From assembly GCF_052115445.1 (NCBI RefSeq), contig NZ_JBFRGR010000016.1:85946-149945 (forward strand): DNA of 64,000 nucleotides. The letters are read 5' to 3'. The notes under the pieces are model-generated. The model saw nothing but the letters and a program-made list of their open reading frames with translations. It was not told where the DNA came from and did not search any database. Origin of the DNA: Paenibacillus_E sp052115445. GTDB taxonomy: Bacteria > Bacillota > Bacilli > Paenibacillales > NBRC-103111. Made by a program: the position numbers and the translations under genes. Of the stretch, positions 54,331 through 63,785 are shown piece by piece (within the stretch, counting starts at the first letter, position 1; each line of letters opens with the position of its first letter).

Positions 54331-55419
54331 TTATTTTACTTCAGTAGCTCCATTGGGATTCCTGATCCATCTAGGCCCTACCCATGTTTCAATTAGAAAA
54401 CGCTCAGCAAATTTGCTGCGGAAAAGCCCAATGACATGAACCTTTTGCGGCGATAGAACGAACGAAAGTGTACTGTCAGGGTGAGGTGAATCTTGCAGTG
54501 AAGTCGACTGCTGTAGAAGCAGATTTGTATCTACTTGTTCAAAGTTGCCGACCTCTTGCAGCTCCAGCTTAATCCATTGTGGTCCACGCCACGTTGCAAC
54601 CTGAAACCACTTCGTATCTGTTACATGGCTATAAGTTAGCCAATCCTCTTGAACGGCAACGATTCGAACATCCTGAGGTGAGATCATCCCGTTCATCCCC
54701 ATAGATGTATCCTTGGAGCTATACATAGGCGTATTTTCAAATAATGTAACGACACTTGGAAATCCGGGTTGAGATGGTGGTGTTATTTTCGATGCCTCTT
54801 CCTCGTATTTATTCATCACTTTTGCCATAATCGAAATGGCTTCTGCATTTGTCAGATTGTCTTTTGGCCGAAAATGGGTTGTCGTTGCGCTGTCTAACAA
54901 GCCCTCTCGATAGGCAGTTTGAACAAGTCCTTGTTGCATCTCCTTAATGTCTTTGAAATCCAAGAAATCTTTACTCGCATCCAGTTGCTTGTAATTCCCA
55001 CTGCCTTGTACGATGCTAAACGTCAGCAATTTAATTAATCCACCTACTGCCGTCTCGCGGTTCAAGTGTTGTGCATACATCGGTGCAAGATCATAGACAT
55101 AGCCTCTGATCAGATCATCTTCCTTGCCCTTAGGGAGCTGTACGCCCATCTTAATCATCGTTACCCAGTTACCAATATCAATTGGTTCATCATACCGCGT
55201 TGGGTTAAGAACATAGAAGTAGAATGAGTTCCATTCTTCCCTTGTGATCGGCCCTTCCATCGAACTGCCATCTTTATATGGCACGATCAGCTGTTTATAG
55301 TTCTTCAATTCAGGTTCAACCCAATGTGACTCTGCCGCGAATGAAAATAATGGAACCATTACTAGCATAAGTGCCATCAAGATGGTTACTTTTTGAACAT
55401 AAAGACCTAACCTTTTCAT
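54331..55419 (-). CDS. Secreted SLH-domain protein
   Basis: 362-residue exported protein: signal peptide (about 1-28, ending SFAAE), and an SLH-like region, best seen at about 150-210 (LVQTAYREGLLDS, FRPKDNLTNAEAISIMAKV), which binds secondary cell wall polymers. The C-terminal half carries two related segments with WRGPQWIKLE and WVGPRWIRNP. ATG at 55419 has GGAG 8 nt upstream. Enzymatic function not recognised. Confidence 0.8.
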   Translation of the reverse strand: MKRLGLYVQKVTILMALMLVMVPLFSFAAESHWVEPELKNYKQLIVPYKDGSSMEGPITREEWNSFYFYVLNPTRYDEPIDIGNWVTMIKMGVQLPKGKEDDLIRGYVYDLAPMYAQHLNRETAVGGLIKLLTFSIVQGSGNYKQLDASKDFLDFKDIKEMQQGLVQTAYREGLLDSATTTHFRPKDNLTNAEAISIMAKVMNKYEEEASKITPPSQPGFPSVVTLFENTPMYSSKDTSMGMNGMISPQDVRIVAVQEDWLTYSHVTDTKWFQVATWRGPQWIKLELQEVGNFEQVDTNLLLQQSTSLQDSPHPDSTLSFVLSPQKVHVIGLFRSKFAERFLIETWVGPRWIRNPNGATEVK

Positions 55420-55499
55420 ACCCATCACTCCAGACATTGTTTGCTAATCAATTAGACGGAGCTATCCACCAATAGTTTCCATTTTACTTATAAAAATAA

Positions 55500-55525
55500 T
55501 GAAAAAGGACTGCCCGAGGGCAGCC
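55500..55525 (-). terminator. Terminator after tetR-like gene
   Basis: GGCTGCCC / GGGCAGTCC stem with a 2-nt loop followed by six T on the minus strand, 14 nt beyond the stop. Confidence 0.8.
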
Positions 55526-55538
55526 ACTTCGATCTTCT

Positions 55539-56222
55539 TCATTTAATTTCCGGTTTCCCCTGTAATATGCCTTGCAGAATCACTTCCAACCCCCAACGAA
55601 AACGTTCTTTACCTTCCGCAGAGGTCATCTCTTCTTTCAAACCGCTGAGCAATGGGTATCGCTTGGCATCCAGTGTTTGATAAGAAGCTTTAACTGCTTG
55701 CAGGGTTGTTCCTACTTGATTGCGAGATGTTTGTTCGAAAGCTACGGAGGACACATACAGAAGCAATAGATCAATTCCCCATGCTGCAGATGTGGCACCG
55801 ACACCAGCTTCATTCAATTGATGAAGCATATACTCGGTAAGGCCTAGAGAGTTATGCCCAACCGGAATTGTCGTAAGTGCGAGCTCAGCGATTCCTGGCG
55901 CATCGAACAGAACCATTAAATACGAGTCTAACACATCGAATAGCCGCGATTGCCAGGTACCTGAATCTGACATTGGGAAAATCACTTCCGCGAGCCCAGC
56001 ATCCAATACATACGCACTTAGCTCCTGTTGATTGGATACATACACATATAAGGATGATGGGCCAGTATCCAACGCCTTGGCGATTTTCCGCATGCTTAGT
56101 CCAGTTGAACCTTCGCTCTTCACTAACCCCAAGGCTGTTTCCACGATGAGTTCTTGACTTAATGGTTCTTTAGCCGGGCGTGAACGACGGCTTACAACTG
56201 TTCGAGTTGGTTTAGTGGTCAT
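55539..56222 (-). CDS. TetR/AcrR family regulator
   Basis: 227-residue repressor. N-terminal helix-turn-helix (about 22-70, LSMRKIAKALDTGPSSLYVYV) and an alpha-helical ligand-binding C-terminal part resembling the TetR tetracycline-type C-terminal family (IELALTTIPVGHNS region). ATG at 56222 overlaps the stop region of the flavoprotein gene by 11 nt, so regulator and enzyme are one transcript. It probably represses the promoter at 57410-57451. Confidence 0.9.
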   Translation of the reverse strand: MTTKPTRTVVSRRSRPAKEPLSQELIVETALGLVKSEGSTGLSMRKIAKALDTGPSSLYVYVSNQQELSAYVLDAGLAEVIFPMSDSGTWQSRLFDVLDSYLMVLFDAPGIAELALTTIPVGHNSLGLTEYMLHQLNEAGVGATSAAWGIDLLLLYVSSVAFEQTSRNQVGTTLQAVKASYQTLDAKRYPLLSGLKEEMTSAEGKERFRWGLEVILQGILQGKPEIK

Positions 56223-57369
56223 GATACTGATTCATCAGCTCCATCATTTTAGGTGCGGCATCTTCGCCAAAACATAGCGCAAGATTATCATCGGACATTT
56301 TAGCAGATTCTGCTGTGTATGGATACATTTTCTCTTCATAGGCATGAACAGCAGCGCTCAAATCCTGATGCTCAACAATGGACAATGCCAGTTCAGCAGC
56401 ATCAAGCATCGCCAGATTCACACCTTCGCCTGCAAAGGGAGACATCAAATGCGCGGCATCACCGATCAAGGTAACACCCGGTTTGTGTGTCCATGTAAGC
56501 CCGACAGGCAACATGTAAATACGTCTCGGCAAGATTGGACCTGTCGCGGAACTAATGTATGTCGTTAGCGATTCATCCCAATCGCCAAAAAGTTTCAACA
56601 ACTGATGCTTCGCCTCCTCAGGCTGATTAAACGGAATACCACTTGTTTCAACCCAATCTTGTTCAACTCGAAAAGCTGCATACACACAAAGTCGACCGTC
56701 GCCATTCAACTGTCCTAAAATGCCCTTATGATCTGACAAAGCAAACATTTTGCCACGTCGATTAAAAGCTGCAATCTCTGGATGCTCAACAGCTACATTA
56801 TTTATATATAGTTCAACCATACTAAGTCCTGTATACGTTGGTACTGCATCAGTCAGTAACGGTCGTATACGAGAGAAGGCGCCGTCTGCGGCCACAACGA
56901 GATCAACAATATCCACATGTCCATTCTCAAAATGAAGTTCATGCTGGCCATTATCCTTAGGTATGGCTTCGTTTAGATTGTAGCCCCAACGGATGCAAGA
57001 TGGGTCGATAGCGTTCAGTAATAGCCCACGGAGCGTACCACGATCAATTTCGGGGCGTTCTCCCTCCTTTGAATCTGCCACTTCATCAAGATACACCTTG
57101 CCAGTTTTATCAAGCAGACGGAAATCTTCCCCTTCATAGCGAGCTAATGCCTGGAATTGTTCAAGTAGACCAGCTTCTCTAAGTGCTCTTTGTCCCGATT
57201 CTGGATGTATGTCTAACGAACCACCTTGCTGACGACTTGCTGGTGATGCTTCACGTTCATAAACCACCGTCTTCACGCCATGCTCCTGCAAAATTCTAGC
57301 AAGTGTTAACCCGCCAGGACCAGCACCTATAATTGCGATACGATGTTGTTCATTTTTATTTGTCATCAT
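56212..57369 (-). CDS. TetX-like FAD-dependent monooxygenase
   Basis: 385-residue class A flavoprotein hydroxylase. GAGPGGLTLARILQ (about 12-25) binds FAD ADP; YEREASPASRQQGGSLDIHPES near 40, DGAFSRIR near 168 and GDAAHLMSPFAGEGVN near 308 are the family motifs. The GSLDIHPESGQRALREAGL stretch parallels TetX tetracycline-inactivating enzymes. ATG at 57369 has GAGGTG 6 nt upstream. Coupled to the TetR gene and preceded by an inverted repeat over the promoter, so it is probably ligand induced. Substrate could be tetracycline-like or an aromatic; not proven. Confidence 0.87.
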   Translation of the reverse strand: MMTNKNEQHRIAIIGAGPGGLTLARILQEHGVKTVVYEREASPASRQQGGSLDIHPESGQRALREAGLLEQFQALARYEGEDFRLLDKTGKVYLDEVADSKEGERPEIDRGTLRGLLLNAIDPSCIRWGYNLNEAIPKDNGQHELHFENGHVDIVDLVVAADGAFSRIRPLLTDAVPTYTGLSMVELYINNVAVEHPEIAAFNRRGKMFALSDHKGILGQLNGDGRLCVYAAFRVEQDWVETSGIPFNQPEEAKHQLLKLFGDWDESLTTYISSATGPILPRRIYMLPVGLTWTHKPGVTLIGDAAHLMSPFAGEGVNLAMLDAAELALSIVEHQDLSAAVHAYEEKMYPYTAESAKMSDDNLALCFGEDAAPKMMELMNQYHDH

Positions 57370-57409
57370 GGTGTGCACCTCGGTATTAGATTTGGAATGT
57401 CATGACTTA

Positions 57410-57451
57410 GTTATACCATAACGAACACCGTTCGTAAAGTACACCGTTCGC
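57410..57451 (-). promoter_or_regulatory. Promoter and operator of the flavoprotein-tetR operon
   Basis: On the minus strand TTTACG (-35, 57438-57433) and TATAAC (-10, 57415-57410) are 17 nt apart. The dyad CGAACGGTGTTCG (57422-57434) lies between and overlaps the -35. A second partial copy GCGAACGGTGTAC (57439-57451) lies just upstream in direct orientation. This is a typical TetR autoregulatory layout. Confidence 0.7.
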
Positions 57452-57984
57452 TTTTTATAGCTTCTTTCCCCTATATATCAAAATAAAAGGCTACGCCATC
57501 ATCTCTAGATGAGGAGATTGGTGCGTATACGATCTGTGTAGAGGCGTGAGATAGGTGAAAATGATAGGTAAAAAATGGTACGATTGGAATACCACTCTCG
57601 CTCAGAGGCGCGGTGTCTCTTCACCACACCCAAGTTACTCATGGTCATGGTCATGGTTACACAATCGTAAATTGATGGAAATAGTACAGTTAAATTCGAG
57701 CTATTCTCCCTCAAAAGTGGAATAACTGGAAATTATGTAGCTATTTCTGCACTTTCTCTAAAGAACTGGCGAATACTCGAAATATAACTACCTTTTTTCC
57801 ATCTAATCACTCTTTTCCCCCGTAAGTCGTGAAATTAGCTGTAGAATTTACAGTTAAACAAAGATAGGAGCTTTCTTATCTGCTTCACTTTTAACTGGCA
57901 CAGGACCAGAGGAAATATTCTTCTTCCAAACATATAAATGCCTATACAAACAAAAAATCCGCCTCGCGGCGGATCATAAACCAA
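57452..57984. repeat. Intergenic region with AACTG/CAGTTA-type repeats
   Basis: About 530 bp with no credible gene. Pieces such as GGAATAACTGGAAATTATGT near 57718 and TTAGCTGTAGAATTTACAGT near 57835 belong to the same family as 12131-12345 and 50990-51200. The final 33 bp hold the terminator of the cysteine desulfidase family gene. Confidence 0.6.
57952..57974 (-). terminator. Terminator after cysteine desulfidase family gene
   Basis: ATCCGCC / GGCGGAT stem with a 4-nt loop, followed by six T on the minus strand. Confidence 0.85.
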
Positions 57985-59265
57985 CTATATGTTTTTGTTT
58001 AACATCATTTCAAGGACGAGTTTATCGATCTCGGATGTGGCTTCATTCCCGATCCGACAGAAGTTGTCGATCGTTTTCTCCGCGTCATTTTCGATAAAGC
58101 CATTCGTAGAGGATATGGTCATTCCCTTCGAAGCGAGAAGCGCAGATTGGACCGCCGCACTCGTACAAGTGGCAACTTTCATCGCACAGCCGCCTTTGGC
58201 ACCATCACACATCATCCCAGTTACATTGCCGAGCATGTTTTGAATGGCCGCTTTAATTTCGTTGATCCCACCGCCGAGTAGATAGGTAATGCCACAGCTT
58301 GCACCTGTACCCGATACAGTGACACCGCATAAAGCAGACAATCGACCGAATTTGGATTTGATATGAATCGTAACTAGGTGACTTAGCGCAACTGCACGAA
58401 TGAGTTGCTCCTCCGAAGAGCCAAGTTTCTCCGCTGCCGCAATAACAGGATTCGTCGCAGCAATACCTTGATTTCCGCTGCCCGAATTCGCCATAACAGG
58501 CATGCTCGACCCAGCCATACGACCATCTGACCCTGCGGAAGCAAGCGCCATCGCATGAGAGATAAGATCATCAGACAAAATGCCCCTTTGCACATTCTCT
58601 TTAATCGTCTTCCCGACTTGGAGACCATAGTCATTCGCTAATCCGTCTAATCCTGCTTTACGGTTCAATTCAATACTTTGCTTGACCAGTTGGAGTTCAG
58701 TGAGATCAACTGTTTTGATGAATTCTACGATCCCATCGATCGTAAGCTCGCCACGTTCCTCTTTGGAACTCTTGAAGCTTGCATTTGCGCAGCCGCCTGA
58801 TTCTACAACTTGACCATCCACTTCAATCAGCGTGATATTGGTGTGATTATCGGTGATAATCACCTTAGCATAACTTCCTTCTGTGCTCACGATGACTTCA
58901 ATATATAACTTTCTAGGAGTATCAGCGAGATGAACCACCGATAGGCCACGCTCTACCATGTCCTGCGCCATAACAACATCACTTGGCTGAATATCAGCAA
59001 GCACTTCTAATTGCTTGTCCGCATTCCCAGCAATAGCTCCTAAAGCCGCGACAAAATCAATCCCGGTTACATTCGTTCCTGGAATCCCAACGGCTAATGC
59101 ATTCTTGATGATTCCTGCGCTAGCATGAACGGTAACCTTATTAATAGGACCTTTCACATAGTTTCGAGCCTTCGCTGCAGCCAAGGCGATCGCAACCGGC
59201 TCTGTGCAGCCAAGCGCGACGACGAGTTCCGTTTTTAATATGTGAATGAAAGTATTCGTATGCAA
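57985..59265 (-). CDS. L-cysteine desulfidase / UPF0597 family protein
   Basis: 426-residue cytoplasmic iron-sulfur lyase. The conserved motifs are GCTEPVAIALAAAKAR (Cys near residue 20), GSGNQGIAA near 267 and CDGAKGGCAMKV near 350; the cysteines bind a [4Fe-4S] cluster. Members cleave L-cysteine to pyruvate, ammonia and sulfide (CyuA-like) or, in relatives, L-serine. A TTG start at 59265 follows a run of seven G at suitable distance. No cysteine transporter is adjacent. Confidence 0.9.
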   Translation of the reverse strand: MHTNTFIHILKTELVVALGCTEPVAIALAAAKARNYVKGPINKVTVHASAGIIKNALAVGIPGTNVTGIDFVAALGAIAGNADKQLEVLADIQPSDVVMAQDMVERGLSVVHLADTPRKLYIEVIVSTEGSYAKVIITDNHTNITLIEVDGQVVESGGCANASFKSSKEERGELTIDGIVEFIKTVDLTELQLVKQSIELNRKAGLDGLANDYGLQVGKTIKENVQRGILSDDLISHAMALASAGSDGRMAGSSMPVMANSGSGNQGIAATNPVIAAAEKLGSSEEQLIRAVALSHLVTIHIKSKFGRLSALCGVTVSGTGASCGITYLLGGGINEIKAAIQNMLGNVTGMMCDGAKGGCAMKVATCTSAAVQSALLASKGMTISSTNGFIENDAEKTIDNFCRIGNEATSEIDKLVLEMMLNKNI

Positions 59266-59434
59266 AGACGTCCCCCCCTTAATATCTAGTTGTCTATGTC
59301 TCCCAAATGATAATCAGAATATACGATAGTTTGTCAGCTAAGTTCAACTACTACTACTATAGCGTAAAAGTATGAGGAGAGTATGTTGTAAATATTAGAT
59401 AGATTTTTTGTGCAAAACACAAACATTGATGATT

Positions 59435-59743
59435 TTAACCTTCCGCCACATCTGCTCCCAATTCACTTGCTACCTCTAACATCTTAGGAATGACCGCTTC
59501 ATTCGTACCAGACACATAAATATCCCCCTGATAATGCCGGAAAGGAATCTTGATTTCCCCATAGCTCCACAGGAAGAAATCCCCCTGGATAGACATGCTG
59601 GTGGCGCCAGTCACAGTAAAAACGGATGTATAAGTGAAATCCGGTTGTGTAGCAAAGTATTCTTTACACTCTTCCAATGAAATAGATGGTACGGCTTGTT
59701 CATTTTGTTGAAAAGCTCTTGTAATGCGATAGCGTTGACTCAT
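59435..59743 (-). CDS. Small hypothetical protein
   Basis: 102-residue protein with no recognised family. It has an SISLEECKEYFATQPDFTYTSVF core and a soluble composition. ATG at 59743 follows GGAGGG; upstream in-frame codons lack a site. Divergent from the exported protein gene starting at 59905. Confidence 0.65.
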   Translation of the reverse strand: MSQRYRITRAFQQNEQAVPSISLEECKEYFATQPDFTYTSVFTVTGATSMSIQGDFFLWSYGEIKIPFRHYQGDIYVSGTNEAVIPKMLEVASELGADVAEG

Positions 59744-59904
59744 TGTACGCCCTCCGTGAATGTATAGTTTCATCTCATAAATGTAAATCTTGAAGCATGC
59801 CATTTTATCGTCCTGGACACAAAGCATTGTAGAACCTACGAATAGTCTTATGATAAGACAAATCTAGCATAATGCCAACTAGAGACAATGGAGTGTGGGT
59901 ACAA

Positions 59905-61071
59905 ATGGGTAAATGGAAGTCAGGAACAGTTGGATTTATATGTGGCGCCTTGTTTTTTTCAGGGCTTTCCTATGCTGCGACTGATCCAATCGGAATTGAC
60001 GTTTATTTTCGAAAGCTGCAGTATTATTTCGATGGTGAGATTAAGCAACCCCCTACAGATCTTCAAGGCTTCATTTACAAAAATACGACCTATGTCCCTC
60101 TTCGATTTCTTACGGAGTCCTTAGGGAAACCCGTGAGTTGGGATAATGCGACAAGCTCGATCTTTATAGGGGATAAACCCAAACAGATTCCACTTCCAAC
60201 TAACGATAATGAGAACTCCTCATCCGGCTCTGGAGTCTTACAAGTATTTCCAACAAATAATCCATGGAATACCGACATCTCTGGCTTCCCTGTTCATCAG
60301 AAATCAAAGCAGTACATCGAGTCAATCGGCTTTAATACGAGTGTGCATGCTGATTTTGGTACGGAATGGCAAGGGGCACCTATTGGGATTCCCTATACAA
60401 TCGTAAACGGGGATCAACCGAAAGTAAACGTAACGTTTACGGATTATAGCGATGAAAGTGATCCTGGCCCTTACCCAATTCCCGCGAATGCACCAATTGA
60501 AGGCGGAACAAACAGCGATGGCGATCGTCATGTCATCGTGGTCGATAAAGACAATGCTATGCTCTACGAATTGTTCAATGCACGCATCACGCCTAATGGA
60601 TGGCAGGCTTCGAACGGCGCAAAGTGGGATTTGAACACCAATACGCTTCGCCCTAAATATTGGACCTCTGCTGACGCGGCCGGCTTGCCAATCTTCCCTG
60701 GTCTCGTACGATATGACGAAGCCAGTACAGGCGAAATTAACCACGCACTCCGTTTCACGGTTCGGAAGACACAACGTGGATTCATAGCCCCAGCTACGCA
60801 TTACGCATCGAACAGCACCGATCCTAATCTTCCACCAATGGGTCTTCGGCTCAGGCTGCGCGACGATTTCGATATTTCCGGCTACTCGACGACCAATCAA
60901 GCGATCTTGCGAGCTATGAAAAAATACGGCATGATCGTTGCCGATAACGGCAGTGATCTCTACGTGAGCGGAGCGCCTGACCCGAAATGGGACGACGATG
61001 ACTTGAATGAATTAGGTAAGCTCAAAGGCAGCGATTTCGAGGTTGTGGAGACAGGTCCTATTGAAAAATAA
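59905..61071 (+). CDS. Secreted protein with CuAO-N-like domain, unknown C-terminal domain
   Basis: 388 residues. Signal peptide (about 1-25, ending LSYAATD), one copper-amine-oxidase N-terminal-like beta module (about 28-95, with TYVPLRFLTESLG), a Ser-rich linker, then a C-terminal domain of about 260 residues I cannot name. That domain begins FPTNNPWNTDISGFPVHQKS and contains DFGTEWQGAPIGIPYTIV and GDRHVIVVDKDNAMLYELFN. Similar 'NxWNxxI...DGDRH' proteins occur in other bacteria as uncharacterised exported proteins. ATG at 59905 gives a standard signal peptide, with GGAG 11 nt upstream; 59872 is the alternative. Confidence 0.72.
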   Translation: MGKWKSGTVGFICGALFFSGLSYAATDPIGIDVYFRKLQYYFDGEIKQPPTDLQGFIYKNTTYVPLRFLTESLGKPVSWDNATSSIFIGDKPKQIPLPTNDNENSSSGSGVLQVFPTNNPWNTDISGFPVHQKSKQYIESIGFNTSVHADFGTEWQGAPIGIPYTIVNGDQPKVNVTFTDYSDESDPGPYPIPANAPIEGGTNSDGDRHVIVVDKDNAMLYELFNARITPNGWQASNGAKWDLNTNTLRPKYWTSADAAGLPIFPGLVRYDEASTGEINHALRFTVRKTQRGFIAPATHYASNSTDPNLPPMGLRLRLRDDFDISGYSTTNQAILRAMKKYGMIVADNGSDLYVSGAPDPKWDDDDLNELGKLKGSDFEVVETGPIEK

Positions 61072-61085
61072 GATAAGGGAAGACA

Positions 61086-61132
61086 AATAGGCTGTCCTCA
61101 AGTAGCTTGCTTTACTTGTAGGACAGCCTATT
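61086..61132. terminator. Bidirectional terminator, repeat-family copy 5
   Basis: AATAGGCTGTCCT / AGGACAGCCTATT outer arms around CAAGTAG / TACTTG inner arms; the most regular copy. It lies between the convergent exported-protein and VanZ-like genes. Confidence 0.8.
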
Positions 61133-61153
61133 CTCGCATGTCATCACCTTAGG

Positions 61154-61693
61154 TTATGTTACCTTCTTTGAAAACGTCATGTGTTGAGATTCAAACATTC
61201 GTAGAATAATTGTCTTGCACGTTACGGACAGCTTAAAAATAAAATACCCGAGTAGACCACCCAACCCATTTAGAATGAGATCATCCACATCAAAGCTCCC
61301 CATTGAAAGAACAAGTTGTAAACTTTCCAAGCATAAACTTAACCCCACAGACCGCAGGAGTGCACCGAACAATGAAATCTTCTTATGCCGCCATATCAGA
61401 ACTAGAAACATACCGTACGGCATGAATACCGCGATATTCCCGAACAAATTGACGAGATCATGTGAGGATAAGCTTTGAATGTTATTCGATATCGAAACGA
61501 AAGGCTTGAAGTTCGCAAATTCTAACCGATTTTGGATATGCGCTGGATTCTCGATATTCCGCTGAAGTTGATGCCACAGAAAAGCTAAGTCTATGCTACT
61601 AAATTTAAATAGAATGACCTTGAACAGTACATACATATAAAAAGCGAATAAAGCCGACAGCAGCATCTCATTCCATATTTTGATTTGTTTCAT
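61154..61693 (-). CDS. VanZ-like membrane protein
   Basis: 179-residue protein with four to five helices. The VanZ family core is LFGNIAVFMPYGMFLVLI near residue 85 and SLCLESLQLVLSMGSFDVDDLILNGLGG near 118, including conserved acidic residues in the second. VanZ proteins modestly raise teicoplanin resistance by an unknown route. ATG at 61693. Last gene of a response regulator-kinase-VanY-VanZ unit. Confidence 0.85.
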   Translation of the reverse strand: MKQIKIWNEMLLSALFAFYMYVLFKVILFKFSSIDLAFLWHQLQRNIENPAHIQNRLEFANFKPFVSISNNIQSLSSHDLVNLFGNIAVFMPYGMFLVLIWRHKKISLFGALLRSVGLSLCLESLQLVLSMGSFDVDDLILNGLGGLLGYFIFKLSVTCKTIILRMFESQHMTFSKKVT

Positions 61694-61730
61694 ACCGCAG
61701 TCTCACTCTCCTCTAAGTTATGAATTGCTC

Positions 61731-62600
61731 TCATGGAAGCAAGGTGACGATTATGCCATCCATATTGTTGCCCGATAAGTGATAGGAACGATTGTTAGGC
61801 ACTTGAATGGTACTATTCTGCGTGATTGGATAATACGAGATCTCGTAGATTTTCCCTTTCACCTTCGTAGTAATGTTCTTTTGTTGTTTTAAATACGCCA
61901 AATATTCTTCTAACGACAAGTTCATCTGCTGCATAATCACACTGTGTGGTAAGCCTACATAGCGAAAATGCCAAGGTTCATATTGGATGCCAGTAATCGC
62001 TGTTTTGTCCTTGGGATATCGTAAAATAAACCCATATTCCGCGGCATTTCGGATCAACCATTCTCCCTCGGGCGCTTGATTCATATCGGACTGGGTAGAA
62101 CCTATATCAAGAGCCAATCCTAAATTATGTTCACTATATCCCGCAGGTAAAGCATAATTAGCCCCCATATCTTTATAGAGCTGACCTTGCTCTTGATTGT
62201 CTCGATAACCACTATTAATCATAAAATGACGCACACCGTCTTTTTCTGCTGCTTTCATCATCGTTGTAAATGGTTGAATAATGCTTTGTGACAATCGAAT
62301 CGAGTTATCTAGCAAACCAAATCCTTTGACCAACTCTTTATGTTGAAAAAGATTAAGTACATCAGTGGGTATGCCTACCTGATGAACCGGGTTCTCCTTA
62401 TTAATTAAAACTAAATTCCCTTGGTAGATCTGATCTTTGGTCAATTTAATTACAAGATCCTTACCTGGGGCAGTTACCACATGTGGACTCATTTCCACTT
62501 CCGAATGGTCAACTTGACGATCTGCTTTTGCTGAATGTTGCTGTATAGCTTCATAACTGAGAAGAACGGCTATTACAAGCCAAAAAACCCACTTCTTCAT
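61731..62600 (-). CDS. D-alanyl-D-alanine carboxypeptidase, VanY-like
   Basis: 289-residue exported zinc carboxypeptidase of the M15 family. N-terminal hydrophobic anchor (about 4-17). Metal and catalytic motifs SEHNLGLALDIG (His, Asp) near residue 157 and EPWHFRY (Glu, His) near 210. VanY enzymes remove the terminal D-Ala of stem peptides, reducing the glycopeptide target. ATG at 62600 follows GGAGG by 10 nt. Follows the kinase gene by 84 nt. Confidence 0.9.
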   Translation of the reverse strand: MKKWVFWLVIAVLLSYEAIQQHSAKADRQVDHSEVEMSPHVVTAPGKDLVIKLTKDQIYQGNLVLINKENPVHQVGIPTDVLNLFQHKELVKGFGLLDNSIRLSQSIIQPFTTMMKAAEKDGVRHFMINSGYRDNQEQGQLYKDMGANYALPAGYSEHNLGLALDIGSTQSDMNQAPEGEWLIRNAAEYGFILRYPKDKTAITGIQYEPWHFRYVGLPHSVIMQQMNLSLEEYLAYLKQQKNITTKVKGKIYEISYYPITQNSTIQVPNNRSYHLSGNNMDGIIVTLLP

Positions 62601-62684
62601 TTCCTGTTTCCCTCCTAAACCTTACTTGCATTTAGAATAAAGAAAACATTTTAAATTAGAAGTGGGACAAATATAAAATTTTTC

Positions 62685-63785
62685 TTAAACTTCGGTTTTA
62701 CTTATCGGCAAACGCACTTCAAAAAGCGTACGAATCACATTACTTTGAACGGTAATCGTTCCTCCGTGCTGCTCCACAATATTTTTGGCGATGAAAAGAC
62801 CAAGTCCTGTACTCCCTCCCTGATGGGTTCGAGCCTGGTCACCTGTATAAAACATTTCAAACAGATGCGGAAGTTCATCTTCAGGTATGCTGTTACCATA
62901 ATTGATCACTTGAACGACGGCTACTTCCCCATCCCGCTGGCCGTTAATATCGACAAACTGACCGTCTTTTCCATACCGATTGGCATTAGATAAAAGATTT
63001 TCAAATACGCGGGCCAGCAACTCTCCATCAGCCGATATTTCCAAGTGCGGAGCAACCTGCAACCTGCTAATCAAATGACTCTTTTCGAAAACAGGGTACA
63101 TTTCCTCATTCAGTTGAACAAGCAGTTCACTAAGATCTATTTGCTTTTGATCAATGGAAAGCATGCCGAATTTCATTCGGGTTATTTCAAATAATTCATC
63201 AATGAGTTTCTCTAATCGTTGAGATTTGTTAAAAGCAATCGTCGTGTAATGCAGCACTTGCTCTTTCGTTAGCTGATCATCCTGCAAAATAAAATCGAGA
63301 TACCCGATCACGGAAGTAAGCGGCGTACGTAAATCATGTGCCAAGTTCAGAACAAGTTGGTCCTTACTATTTTCCGCAAAATCTCCACGTTCTACCGCTT
63401 GCTGCAGCTTCTCACTCGCCATATTGATATCATCGGCAATATCCTTGAACTCATCATTGGAATCAATATGAATACGATTATGAAAGTCACCGCCAGCAAG
63501 ACGATGAATCCCTGTCGAGATCTCGTTAAAATAAGTGGCATAGCGCTTAGTAAGGAAGAAGAAAAACAATATAGAAAGCGGCACAAACACTATCAAGAAA
63601 AAGTTTAAGTCCCCAATCGTGTTAACAAACTGTCGTAATTTAGCTACAGGATCTTCCCTTCGAACACCTGCATAATAAAGCTTCAATACGCGATATAGTA
63701 TAAAGGTAAATGTACCGGACAACAGCATGCTAAGCCCTAATAAACCGATCATTTTGGATCGAAAGCTGCGTAATAAATTAGCCAT
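62685..63785 (-). CDS. VanS-like sensor histidine kinase
   Basis: 366-residue membrane kinase: two helices (about 12-33 and 52-72) with a short external loop, HAMP, the phosphorylation motif NLAHDLRTPLTSVIGYL near residue 150, N-box FENLLSNANRYG near 262, and GSTGLGLFIAKNIVEQHGG near 330. ATG at 63785 overlaps the response regulator's stop by 8 nt. Short loop and neighbours VanY/VanZ suggest cell-wall stress or glycopeptide sensing. Confidence 0.9.
   Translation of the reverse strand: MANLLRSFRSKMIGLLGLSMLLSGTFTFILYRVLKLYYAGVRREDPVAKLRQFVNTIGDLNFFLIVFVPLSILFFFFLTKRYATYFNEISTGIHRLAGGDFHNRIHIDSNDEFKDIADDINMASEKLQQAVERGDFAENSKDQLVLNLAHDLRTPLTSVIGYLDFILQDDQLTKEQVLHYTTIAFNKSQRLEKLIDELFEITRMKFGMLSIDQKQIDLSELLVQLNEEMYPVFEKSHLISRLQVAPHLEISADGELLARVFENLLSNANRYGKDGQFVDINGQRDGEVAVVQVINYGNSIPEDELPHLFEMFYTGDQARTHQGGSTGLGLFIAKNIVEQHGGTITVQSNVIRTLFEVRLPISKTEV

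Noticed and set aside
57505..57714. 69-codon minus-strand frame in the intergenic repeat region
   Set aside because: No ribosome site, no family resemblance, and it overlaps the dispersed repeat.
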